The notes under the pieces: generated by a model | Told to the model about the DNA's origin: nothing | The model's database searches: none | The model's input: only the letters and a program-made list of their open reading frames with translations | Assembly (NCBI RefSeq): GCF_938015785.1 | Contig: NZ_CALLWC010000065.1 | Location: 62,001-126,000, forward strand | Reading direction: 5' to 3' | Source of the DNA: an uncultured Campylobacter sp. | GTDB taxonomy: Bacteria; Campylobacterota; Campylobacteria; Campylobacterales; Campylobacteraceae | DNA length: 64,000 bases | Shown here: positions 26,482 to 34,861 of the stretch, piece by piece | Position numbering within the stretch: position 1 is the first letter of the stretch | How the letters are laid out: each line of letters begins with the position of its first letter | Program-made: the position numbers and the translations under genes

Positions 26482-27030
26482 TTGCAAAGATTGCGACGAA
26501 CGATATTTTTAAAAACGGCTACCATAATTTTAAGCGTGTTTTACCCTTTCGGCCTCTATTTTTTACACGGCGGCGCGCGAGTCTGCTTGCTCGCGGCGAT
26601 GAGCGCGCTATGGGGAGCGCGAGCTGTTTTTGAAAGTAAAGATCGCGCTATTAAGGGCGCGTGTGCGGCATTTTTTGCGCTGTGCGCCATATTCAGCGGC
26701 GGAGCGCTCGCGTATCTGTATCCGCTCATAATAAATTTCTCGCTCGCGGCGCTTTTCGCGCTCAGCCTAAGATCGACGCCTGCGATCACGCGCCTAGCGC
26801 TTTTGAAGCAGCCAGGTCTTAACGAGCACGTCCGCGCCTACACGCGCAAGCTAACCGAAGTTTGGCTCGGATTTTTCGTGCTAAACGGCCTGCTTAGCGC
26901 GGCGCTGCTGCTACCGCGAGATAAAATTTATTGGAGCGTTTATTGCGGCGCGATCTCATATGTCCTCATCGGCGCGCTGATCGGCGGCGAGATGATTTTT
27001 AGGAAATTTTATGTTAAAAAATTTGATTAA
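26482..27030 (+). CDS. Multi-pass membrane protein (ApeG-like, COG4648)
   Basis: About 180 residues with four to five hydrophobic segments. The pattern YPLIINFSLAALFALSL..., LLKQPGLNEHVRAYTRKLTEVWLGFFVLNG and YVLIGALIGGEMIFRKFYV is that of the COG4648 membrane proteins found between the ACPs and the ligase in aryl-polyene clusters (ApeG). Its role is not established. There is no ATG; candidate TTG starts lie at 26482 and 26491, the latter better spaced from AAGG at 26477. The stop overlaps the ligase gene start by 20 bases. Confidence 0.82.
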   Translation: MQRLRRTIFLKTATIILSVFYPFGLYFLHGGARVCLLAAMSALWGARAVFESKDRAIKGACAAFFALCAIFSGGALAYLYPLIINFSLAALFALSLRSTPAITRLALLKQPGLNEHVRAYTRKLTEVWLGFFVLNGLLSAALLLPRDKIYWSVYCGAISYVLIGALIGGEMIFRKFYVKKFD

Positions 27031-29140
27031 TTCTTTGAAGCCTTACGAGCGCGAAATCCTTGCCGCGGCGGCTCTTGCGCGCGATTTGGCAAAAACTGGA
27101 TGCAAGCAGAGCGAAGCGGCAAACTTAAAAAGCGCGGACAAACTCCAAAGCAGCGCGGCAAATGTAAATTTAAAAGATGCGAAAAATTCTAACAGAAGCG
27201 CAAATTTCAATGACGCGGAAAATTCTAGCGGCGGCACAGATACCGCGCGCGACCTGCAATCGGCGCAGACGCAAGAGCAAGAACGCGCGTCGATGATTGA
27301 AATTTACGGCGAGGATGCGGCGGAGTTTATTGCGTTTTTTTTCGGCGCGCTGATTGCGGGTTTTGCGCCGGTGCTGCTGCGAGAGCCAAAATTTAGCGGC
27401 AAATTTCATCTCGGCGGCGACGTGAAAATTCTAAATCTCGCCGCAGCACAAAATTTAGACGAATTCAGCCCTAATGATTTAGAAAAAATTTCGCCGCACG
27501 ATACGGGAAAATCCGCGCTTAAAATTTCATCTAAAAACGCGCCGCAAAATCACGCGCCGTGCGAGCAAGAGGCTGTCTCTTTGCATCTACTGCGCGCCGA
27601 TCAAAAATTTTATATCAAAACTTCGGGCTCGACGGGCGAGGCGAAAAATATCGAAAAAAGCCTGCGCGATATGGTTTTGGAGGCGGAATTTTTAGTAGAA
27701 AGATTCGGCCTTTGCGCAAGCGATCGATTTTTATCGGGCGTCTCGCACCAAAATATGTTTGGGCTTACTTTTAGCATCTTCGTGCCGCTGCTTTGCGGCT
27801 CACGCACGCAAAAAGGCGGCCTAAATTACCCTGAAATCATCCTCGCAGCCGATCTTGCGGGCGCCGTGCTGATCAGCTCGCCCACGGTGCTCGGCGCGCT
27901 GTGCGAACACGCAGATGCTGCAAACATAGCGCCTTTGAGCACCATTTTTAGCGCGGGTGCGCCGCTAAGTCCTGCGATCCGAGATAGATTGGCAGTGCTT
28001 AGCAATGCCCGCATCGTCGATATTTACGGCTCCAGCGAAACGGGCGTGATAGCTTGCAACGAGGGCGCGGGACTTAAGAAATTTGCTCCCGTTAGCGTGC
28101 AGATCCGCACGGATATCGATAGCTGCGGCACGACAAAACGCGAGGGCAAGCCCTTCGATCTCGCGGCAAGTTCTTGCGACAAAAATTCTACGGCAGAGCC
28201 TAAAACGCGCTGTGCGGACGGGCAAGACGCAAACCGCTCGGGCAAGCAGGCGTCTAAATTTAATGCAGACGTTAGCGATAAAACCGCGACCGATACAGAA
28301 AACAGCTCCGCACCGAACTCTGCGACCAAACACGACGATAAATTTACGCAAGAGGGCGAGCTTTGCGATAAATTTGGGGCAAAGCAGCCCACCGACAAAT
28401 TTTTGCAAACGGGCGAGTTTACGATCAGCTCGCCTTGGTGTAAGAGCTTCGAAAGCCGCGATTTCGGCTATGTGCGCGCAGATGAGATCACGCTTTTGGG
28501 GCGCGGCGACCGCACCGTCAAAATCAACGAAAACCGCGTGAGCCTCGATCTGCTCGAAGCCAAGCTTCGCTCGCACGAATTTATCGGCGAATGCAGGATC
28601 GATCTGCACCCGCAGCGCGACCGCGCCGTAGCCCTTATCAAACTTAGCGAGCGCGGCGAGCAGGCATTTCGCGTAGGCGGCAAAAAGGGCGTCACGGACG
28701 AGCTGAAGGCCTTTTTGAAGCCCGAATTCGGCGCGATTTTGCGCTACTTCAAAATCGCAAGCAAGCTGCCTTTTAACGAGCAGGGCAAGCTAAGCAAAAA
28801 GGACTTTTTAAGCGCCCTGCAGCGCTACGAGGTGCCCGTTTTCGAGCAAAGCGCGGAGAATGAGTTTCGCGCGAAGGTGCGCGCTAGCGATTTTTATTTC
28901 GACGGACACTTTGCGCGATTTGCGCTAGTGCCCGCGTTTATGCAGCTTCGCTTCGTATTGATCTGTGCAAAAGCCCTCGGCTACGAGCTAGACGGCACGC
29001 AAAAGATAGAAAATTTAAAATTTACGAATTTCATCCGCCCCGGCGATGAAATTTTAATCAAAATCACCGAAGCAAGCGGCAAGCTCCGCTTTGAAATTTC
29101 AAACGACAAGGTCTGCGCCAGTGGAAGAATTTGCCTTTAA
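27011..29140 (+). CDS. Acyl-AMP ligase fused to ApeI-like dehydratase (ApeH-ApeI)
   Basis: 709 residues. Residues ~100-600 form an ANL-family adenylating enzyme: P-loop TSGSTGEAKNIEK near residue 205, YGSSETG near residue 338, LGRGDRTVKINENRVSL near residue 500, LPFNEQGKLSKKDF near 595. It would activate the aryl starter acid and load an ACP. The last ~105 residues (from about 605) are a hotdog domain (VRASDFYFDGHFARFALVPAFMQLRFVL) equivalent to stand-alone ApeI, the partner of ApeP. Two in-frame low-complexity blocks sit near residues 35-95 and 370-470 (Asn/Asp/Ala/Ser/Lys-rich). The start ATG has TTTTAGGAAATTTT upstream and overlaps the ApeG-like gene. Confidence 0.85.
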   Translation: MLKNLINSLKPYEREILAAAALARDLAKTGCKQSEAANLKSADKLQSSAANVNLKDAKNSNRSANFNDAENSSGGTDTARDLQSAQTQEQERASMIEIYGEDAAEFIAFFFGALIAGFAPVLLREPKFSGKFHLGGDVKILNLAAAQNLDEFSPNDLEKISPHDTGKSALKISSKNAPQNHAPCEQEAVSLHLLRADQKFYIKTSGSTGEAKNIEKSLRDMVLEAEFLVERFGLCASDRFLSGVSHQNMFGLTFSIFVPLLCGSRTQKGGLNYPEIILAADLAGAVLISSPTVLGALCEHADAANIAPLSTIFSAGAPLSPAIRDRLAVLSNARIVDIYGSSETGVIACNEGAGLKKFAPVSVQIRTDIDSCGTTKREGKPFDLAASSCDKNSTAEPKTRCADGQDANRSGKQASKFNADVSDKTATDTENSSAPNSATKHDDKFTQEGELCDKFGAKQPTDKFLQTGEFTISSPWCKSFESRDFGYVRADEITLLGRGDRTVKINENRVSLDLLEAKLRSHEFIGECRIDLHPQRDRAVALIKLSERGEQAFRVGGKKGVTDELKAFLKPEFGAILRYFKIASKLPFNEQGKLSKKDFLSALQRYEVPVFEQSAENEFRAKVRASDFYFDGHFARFALVPAFMQLRFVLICAKALGYELDGTQKIENLKFTNFIRPGDEILIKITEASGKLRFEISNDKVCASGRICL

Positions 29141-31316
29141 GCCCGCGTTTTTGCTGCCCTACTTCAACCACCCCGCGCGCATCGCCGAGCTCGTAAGCGC
29201 CCTGGCGCCCATCGCGCCCGTGCTGATCGTGGACGACGGTAGCGACGAAGCGAGCAAAAGCGCGCTAAAGGGGCTTGCGGCTCAAATTTACACCCGCGCG
29301 CAAAACGGCGGCAAAGGCGCTGCCGTGTGCGACGGGCTGGCGTGGGCGAAGGAGCTTGGATTTACGCACGCCTTTCAGATCGACGCAGACTTTCAGCACG
29401 ACGTAAGCAGGTGCGGGGAGTTTTTGGCGCTTGCGGCGCAGCAGCCCACCGCGCTGATCTGCGCCGCGCCCGCGTATGACGAAAGCGCGCCCAAATCCCG
29501 CCTGCACGGACGCAAGATAATGAATTTTTGGTGCGTGGTAAATACCCTTTCGCACCGCATAAAAGACGCGATGTGCGGCTTCAGAATTTACCCGTTAGAG
29601 GGGATCGTGCCGCTTCTGTCCCGCACGAAAAGCCGCAGGATGGGCTTTGATGCCGAAATTTTAATCCTAGCCGCGCGGGCTGGGCTAGAGATAAAATGGC
29701 TCGATCTGGCGGTGCGCTACGAAGCAGGCGGAGTGAGCCACTTCGCGCCGTTTCGGGATAATTTCGGAATTTCGCTGATGCACGCGAGGCTATTTTGCGG
29801 GCTCCCGCTCTGGCTTGCAAAAAGGGCGCTTCGCCGCTTTAGCTCGCTTTTTGACGACGATGGCGGGCATAATGACGCGATAAGGCCGCGCAACATGATC
29901 GGTGCGGCGAAAAAGTACGATCGAGGCGCCGTAGAAAATAGCCGCGATATGGGGGCGCAAAATGATCTCGCCGCCGCACGAGAGCCGAAGGCTAAGAGCG
30001 CAGATAGCGGGCCTTCCGTGCAAAAAGGTGTAAAGAGCACTCCCGTCGCTGCAGAAGAAAGCCCTTATGCCGTAAAAGATCTCGATTCAGGCACGACGGA
30101 AAGCAGCCGCGACGAGAGGGGGCGAGAGGATACCAACACCGCGCAAAAACCCATAGCAAAGAGCGAGCGCGAAACGACCAGCAGCGGTACGCAGGCTAAG
30201 CACTGGAGCGAAAACAACGAAAAAGCGGGCGTGGCGCTTTTAAATTTAGCTCGCTTCGTCACGCTTTACACGCCTGATTTTTGCATGCGAGGCACCGCGC
30301 TTTGTATCTCGGCGATCTATTTTGCACTGCTTAAAAACGAACGGCGCGCAATCAGGGAGTTTTTGCGGCGCGCGCTTGATCGCGAGCCCAAGATCCGCGA
30401 AATTTACGCGAATTTTTATAAATTTTCCCTCAGTCTGTGTGAAAAAATCGCGGTTTGGAACGGCAAGATCGCGCTGGATCAAATTCGCGTGCAAAGCGGT
30501 ATGAAGGAGCTTTTAAGCGACGGAACGGGCAAAATTTTAATCACTTCTCACTTCGGCAACACCGAGATCGCGCGCGCCCTTTCGGCAAGCACGGCGGGGA
30601 TAAAAATCAACGTGCTGATCTTTCGCAAACACAGCGAAAATTTTATGAAATTTATCGAAAAAATGGGCGGCGGCGTGAAAATTCTATACGTCGGCGAGCT
30701 CGGCATCGGCGAGATGCTGCAAATCAAAGAGCTACTGCAAAACGGCGAGCATATCGCAGTGATGGGCGATCGTATGCCGGTGGGCTCAGATAAATTTCAA
30801 AGCGAGGATTTTTTAGGACGCAGCGCGAACTTCCCGATCGGCGGCTATCTGCTCGCCAAAATTTTAGACGCGCCGCTATTTAGCCTATGGTGCTACGAGG
30901 GGCGCAGCGGCCACGAGCTTCGGCTACAACCGCTGCCTGCGCCGCTAAAAAGCCGCGATAAGGCGCGATCTGTAGCGGCGCCGCTTAAAAGCTACGTGCG
31001 GCAGCTAGAGCTTTATGCCAAAGAATTTCCTTCTCAATGGTATAATTTCTTTGATTTTTGGGCGCAAGGAAAAGACGTGAGCGAGACGATGCGCGACGGC
31101 ACCGTAAATTTCGGCGAGACGAGCACGGATACTGCGTCAAATTTAAATGGCGCAGCGGATTTAAACGACACGGCAAGTTCGAATGCCGCATCAAATTTAA
31201 AAAATGCGGCGGACTCGGATACTGCGCTAAATTTAGATAATTCAAATTTGAGCGCTGCAAAATCCGCATCGCAAGACGAAAAATTTCATAGCGGAGAGAG
31301 GAATGAAAGAGTATAA
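29121..31316 (+). CDS. Glycosyltransferase family 2 fused to LPLAT acyltransferase (ApeJ-like)
   Basis: I choose the GTG at 29121 (AAGG nine bases upstream; 731 residues); an in-frame TTG at 29091 is also possible. Residues ~1-240 are a GT-A glycosyltransferase (PVLIVDDGSDEAS, GKGAAVCDGLAWA, FQIDADFQHD). Residues ~360-650 are a lipid-A-acyltransferase-like LPLAT domain (ITSHFGNTEIAR, AVMGDRMPVGSDKFQSEDFLG, FPSQWYNFFDFW). ApeJ proteins join the same two domains. Between them lies a charged low-complexity linker (~100 residues), and the last ~60 residues (ASNLNGAADLND, AASNLKNAADSD) are a short repeat tail coded by 'tcaaatttaaa..gcg' units. It would glycosylate and acylate the lipid anchor. Confidence 0.83.
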   Translation: MEEFAFKPAFLLPYFNHPARIAELVSALAPIAPVLIVDDGSDEASKSALKGLAAQIYTRAQNGGKGAAVCDGLAWAKELGFTHAFQIDADFQHDVSRCGEFLALAAQQPTALICAAPAYDESAPKSRLHGRKIMNFWCVVNTLSHRIKDAMCGFRIYPLEGIVPLLSRTKSRRMGFDAEILILAARAGLEIKWLDLAVRYEAGGVSHFAPFRDNFGISLMHARLFCGLPLWLAKRALRRFSSLFDDDGGHNDAIRPRNMIGAAKKYDRGAVENSRDMGAQNDLAAAREPKAKSADSGPSVQKGVKSTPVAAEESPYAVKDLDSGTTESSRDERGREDTNTAQKPIAKSERETTSSGTQAKHWSENNEKAGVALLNLARFVTLYTPDFCMRGTALCISAIYFALLKNERRAIREFLRRALDREPKIREIYANFYKFSLSLCEKIAVWNGKIALDQIRVQSGMKELLSDGTGKILITSHFGNTEIARALSASTAGIKINVLIFRKHSENFMKFIEKMGGGVKILYVGELGIGEMLQIKELLQNGEHIAVMGDRMPVGSDKFQSEDFLGRSANFPIGGYLLAKILDAPLFSLWCYEGRSGHELRLQPLPAPLKSRDKARSVAAPLKSYVRQLELYAKEFPSQWYNFFDFWAQGKDVSETMRDGTVNFGETSTDTASNLNGAADLNDTASSNAASNLKNAADSDTALNLDNSNLSAAKSASQDEKFHSGERNERV

Positions 31317-31848
31317 ATTTCGCGCCAGATTTTACGACGCCGATCCGATGGGCGTGATGTGGCACGGCAACTACGTAAAGCTCTGCGAGGACGCTAGATG
31401 CGAGTTTTGGCGCGACGCAGGCTACACATATATGCAGATGAGAGATGATGGATTTATATATCCCATTATCAAAATGGAATTTAAATTTATCGCGCCGATA
31501 CTTTTTGACGACGAGGTTGCGGTAAGCATCGAGCTGCTTGAGTGCGACACGATCATAAAATTTTCCTACCGCATCAAAAGCCCATCGGGCACGCTATTGG
31601 CCAAAGCTACCACGTCGCAAGCCGCAGTGGAGCTTGATTCCAAAAGGACGCTGTATGAGATACCGCCGCAGTTAAGGGCGTGCGCGGATAAAATTTTAGC
31701 AAAGAAAAATCCCGCGAGTAAAATTTCAATGGTAAATAAAATTTCAGCAGCAGATAAAATTTCATCGGCAAGCAAAGCCGCGTCCGAGCAAGACCGCTCT
31801 CAAAACGTCGCGGCAAATGAACTTTTGCCTAGCAATAACGAGCAGTGA
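31303..31848 (+). CDS. Hotdog thioesterase (ApeK-like, YbgC/4HBT family)
   Basis: 181 residues. The 4-hydroxybenzoyl-CoA-thioesterase signature is visible at the N-terminus: RFYDADPMGVMWHGNYVKLCEDAR (residues ~8-31), where the Asp of DADPMG is the catalytic residue of the family. The thioesterase fold ends near residue 130; the remaining ~50 residues (NPASKISMVNKISAADKISSASK) are a repeat tail coded by 'ataaaatttca' units. It would release or proof-read ACP-bound intermediates of the cluster. ATG with GGAGAGAGGA upstream, overlapping the previous stop. Confidence 0.85.
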   Translation: MKEYKFRARFYDADPMGVMWHGNYVKLCEDARCEFWRDAGYTYMQMRDDGFIYPIIKMEFKFIAPILFDDEVAVSIELLECDTIIKFSYRIKSPSGTLLAKATTSQAAVELDSKRTLYEIPPQLRACADKILAKKNPASKISMVNKISAADKISSASKAASEQDRSQNVAANELLPSNNEQ

Positions 31849-31883
31849 AAATTTAGCGAGCATAAAAAATTTAAAGGACTACG

Positions 31884-32411
31884 ATGAAAATTTTAGCTTT
31901 ATTTTTAGCGATTTTAGGGCTTGCGGGCGCGCTTGAAGTAGGCGATCTGGCGCTTAAGACCGACAATATCGGCGGCAAATTTAGCGAAACGCTCAGCATC
32001 GAGGGCTTTGCCGAGCCCGTACGAAGTAGCGGTGAGTTTAGGATCAAAGGCGGCGAGCTGTTTTGGACGACGCTAGAGCCGGTGCGAAGCGAGCTAAAAA
32101 TCGGCGCGGACGGCGTCTTTGAGCGCAGCGGCGAAGCGTGGGTCAAAAGCGCCGATTCGCTTTTTGACAAGGACACCTTTTTGGCGATCTCGCGCCTGGA
32201 CGTAGCGCGACTTAGCAAAAATTTCTCGATCGCGCTAAGCGGCAGCAAAGATGCGTGGCGTGCCGAGCTAAGCCCCAAGGGGATGCTGCAAAATATCTTT
32301 AAAAATATCGTGATCGAGGGCGGCGCCTACGTCAGGGTGCTGCGGATCAGCAGCGCTAACGGCGACGTGAGCGAAAACGTATTTTCGGACGTCGTGAGCT
32401 TAGATGAGTAA
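31884..32411 (+). CDS. LolA-like periplasmic lipid carrier (ApeL-like)
   Basis: 175 residues with a signal peptide (MKILALFLAILGLAGALEV) and the LolA-type pattern of an incomplete beta barrel (GFAEPVRSSGEFRIKGGELFWTTLEPVRSELKIGADGVFER). Homologues in aryl-polyene clusters sit beside the MMPL exporter and are thought to ferry the lipid across the periplasm. Ribosome site AAAGGACTACG. It overlaps the exporter gene by 8 bases. Confidence 0.82.
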   Translation: MKILALFLAILGLAGALEVGDLALKTDNIGGKFSETLSIEGFAEPVRSSGEFRIKGGELFWTTLEPVRSELKIGADGVFERSGEAWVKSADSLFDKDTFLAISRLDVARLSKNFSIALSGSKDAWRAELSPKGMLQNIFKNIVIEGGAYVRVLRISSANGDVSENVFSDVVSLDE

Positions 32412-34575
32412 GAGCGCGATCCTAGCGGCATTCGGCGCGGTTTTCATCGCGCTTTGCGCCTTTATAACGTTAAATTTAAACCGCGTAAATTCCGATTTTT
32501 ACAAGCTGAGCGGCATCGAAATTTCGGGCGAGCAGAAACAAAGCGTCGAGGATTTCAACCGCGAGATCGCAAGGCAAATCATCGTCGCAAGCGCAGAGAG
32601 AGCGAGCTTTGACGCGTTCATTGCAGATATGCAAAAAAGCGGGCTTTTTGAGAGCATAATCTACGAGGTCAAGGATGCGAGCGTGTATCAGAGCGAGCTT
32701 GCGCGCTTTGCGCCCGCGATGCTCGATGATGCGAGCGTGGAGCTTTTAAAAAGCGATCCGCAGGCCTTTTTTGAGCGTAGCGCGCGTGAGATTTATTCAA
32801 AATTTCGTCCGCTTAGCCTCTCGCAGGACTTTTTCTCGCTTAGCCTTCACTCGCGCCTCAGCTCTCGCGGCGCGATCAAGCTCGATCCTGCACAGAACCG
32901 CTTCATCGCGACCATTGACGGCGCGCCGCACTACCTCGCTACGGCCAAACTCGCTCCGAAAGCAAACGACGACGCGCTTAGCGCGCTGGTGCGCGAGGCG
33001 CAAAAGAGCGAAATTTTAATCTCCGGCACCGCCCTTTTTAGCGCATTAGGCAAGAGCGCGGGCGTGCGCGAAAGCTCCATCGCGGGCGCCGTTTCGCTTA
33101 GCCTGTGCGCGGCGCTGCTGCTGGCGGCATTTTCGCGCGCACGGATCTTCTGCCTGCTGCTGCCCGCGCTTTTCGGGCTTGCCTGCGGCGTAGCGGCTAC
33201 GATGGCGATCCGCGGCTCGATCCACATCCTAAGCGCCGTGGTTTCGACGAGCCTAATCGGGCTGATGTTGGATTACGCGGTGCACTGGCTCGGCACAAAT
33301 ATCGCGCGCAAAATCGAGGCTCGCTCGATAAAAAGCATGCGAAACATCCTGCTTCTAGGGTTTTTCATCACGGCTGGAGGCTACTTCGTATTTTTATTCA
33401 GCCCGTTTTTTTTGCTAAAAGAGATCGCGATCTTTGCCATAGCCGCACTTGTGGGGGCGTTTTGTTTTAGCTACTTCGCCCTGCCGCTACTTCTTGAAGG
33501 AGCGGAATTTCGCCCTGCCCCGCTCTTTGCAAAAGCTCTTGAGCTCTACGCAAAGGCGCTTTGCAAGGTAAACCTAAGCCTAAAAGCGCTCGCCATCGTT
33601 TGCGCGGCGTTGCTTGCGTTTTTGTATTTTAAAATGGAGCTTAAGGACGACGTCAGTGAATACGCGAGCCTGGATAAAAACCTTATCGCGATGAGCGCCA
33701 AGCTCGCAAGCATCGGAGGCTCGAGCTTTGATCTGATCGTGGGCAACGATGCGGGCGCAGTAGCCAAAGAGGCCGTAGCGCGCAGTCTTGCGGACTCATA
33801 CACCGGCGCGCCGATTTTGGATCCAGCTACGCAGAGCTTTATCAAGCAGGCCTTTGCAAACTACGATAGAAGCGCATTTTTACGTCTCGGGCTTAGCCGC
33901 GAGCTCGTGGACGCAAACTTTGCCAAGATCGCGGATGCGCCTATTTTAAGCTACGAGCAAGCTAGAAGCTCCGTTCTTTTTGCCGCGATGCCGAGCATCG
34001 ATCCGCATATCGCTTTTTTGCGCGGCGTGCGCGATAAGGCAGCCGTAAGCGAGCTTGCCGCGCAGATGGGCGCGCTACATCTAAATATGCGAAGCGCCAT
34101 AAGCGAGGCGTTTTCGCAGATCAAAATCAACGCCTTGTATCTAAAATGCGCCGCGTACGCCCTTGCCCTCGCGCTGCTGTGGGCGTTTTTCGGCGCGCGG
34201 ACGGCGTGGCTGATCGTCATCTGTGTTTTTGCGACAAATTTGGCCGTACTTGCCCTGCTTAGCGCATTCGGCGTGAGCGTGAATATTTTTGCGATCTTTG
34301 CGCTGATCCTATCAGGCGCCGTAGGAATAGACTATATGATCTTTGCAAACAACGATAAGATGGCGCTTAGCGATAAAATTTTCGGCATCACGCTCGCGTC
34401 TTTAACCAGCATAATCTCTTTTTTTACGCTCGCTTTCAGCTCCACCAAGGCCGTGGCGCTGTTTGGGCTCTGCGTCAGCCTCAATATCGCGCTAGCGGCG
34501 ATCTTAGCGCAAGTTTTGGCGGCAAGTAAGAAAAGCCAATCAAGCGAGAGCCAAATAACTGAAAGCACCGGATAG
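32404..34575 (+). CDS. MMPL/RND-family lipid exporter (ApeM-like)
   Basis: 723 residues with the duplicated layout of small RND/MMPL transporters: one transmembrane helix, a periplasmic loop (residues ~25-215), a helix bundle (~220-360), a second helix and loop (~395-570) and a second bundle (~580-710). Helix-borne charged positions are visible in STSLIGLMLDYAVHWLGTNIARK and LSGAVGIDYMIFANNDK, the Asp-Tyr pair typical of proton-coupled MMPL exporters. It would flip the finished aryl-polyene lipid out of the inner membrane. Last gene of the cluster; the C-terminal Ser/Gln/Glu tail is short. Confidence 0.87.
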   Translation: MSKSAILAAFGAVFIALCAFITLNLNRVNSDFYKLSGIEISGEQKQSVEDFNREIARQIIVASAERASFDAFIADMQKSGLFESIIYEVKDASVYQSELARFAPAMLDDASVELLKSDPQAFFERSAREIYSKFRPLSLSQDFFSLSLHSRLSSRGAIKLDPAQNRFIATIDGAPHYLATAKLAPKANDDALSALVREAQKSEILISGTALFSALGKSAGVRESSIAGAVSLSLCAALLLAAFSRARIFCLLLPALFGLACGVAATMAIRGSIHILSAVVSTSLIGLMLDYAVHWLGTNIARKIEARSIKSMRNILLLGFFITAGGYFVFLFSPFFLLKEIAIFAIAALVGAFCFSYFALPLLLEGAEFRPAPLFAKALELYAKALCKVNLSLKALAIVCAALLAFLYFKMELKDDVSEYASLDKNLIAMSAKLASIGGSSFDLIVGNDAGAVAKEAVARSLADSYTGAPILDPATQSFIKQAFANYDRSAFLRLGLSRELVDANFAKIADAPILSYEQARSSVLFAAMPSIDPHIAFLRGVRDKAAVSELAAQMGALHLNMRSAISEAFSQIKINALYLKCAAYALALALLWAFFGARTAWLIVICVFATNLAVLALLSAFGVSVNIFAIFALILSGAVGIDYMIFANNDKMALSDKIFGITLASLTSIISFFTLAFSSTKAVALFGLCVSLNIALAAILAQVLAASKKSQSSESQITESTG

Positions 34576-34861
34576 ACGCTATTTGCGTCGCTTGCAGATA
34601 AAATTTTATAAAAGAGCGCGCCGTAAATTTACGTAGCCGCGGCGAATGAAAATTTAGCCTAGCGCGCCGCGAGGTAAAATTTAACTGATTAGCGCGAAAT
34701 AAAATTTTAGATAAAATTTCAGCCAAGCAAGCTGCGAGCTTAAATTTAAAAAGCAAAATTGCAAGATGAAATTTTAAAAGCAGATCTTCGGTGCAGCGTC
34801 TCGCGGCGCGCTATTAAATTTGAACCTTTGCGGCGCGTTATTAAATTTAAACCCGTGCGCC

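Noticed and set aside
26291..26512. Lys/Asn-rich 73-codon frame before the ApeG-like gene
   Set aside because: It has no ribosome site, consists of spacer repeats, and overlaps the real gene start in another frame.
16726..34575. APE cluster as a recently acquired genomic island
   Set aside because: Base composition and AAATTTTA repeats inside its genes match the rest of the window, and there is no integrase, tRNA or flanking direct repeat at its ends. It has resided here long enough to blend in.
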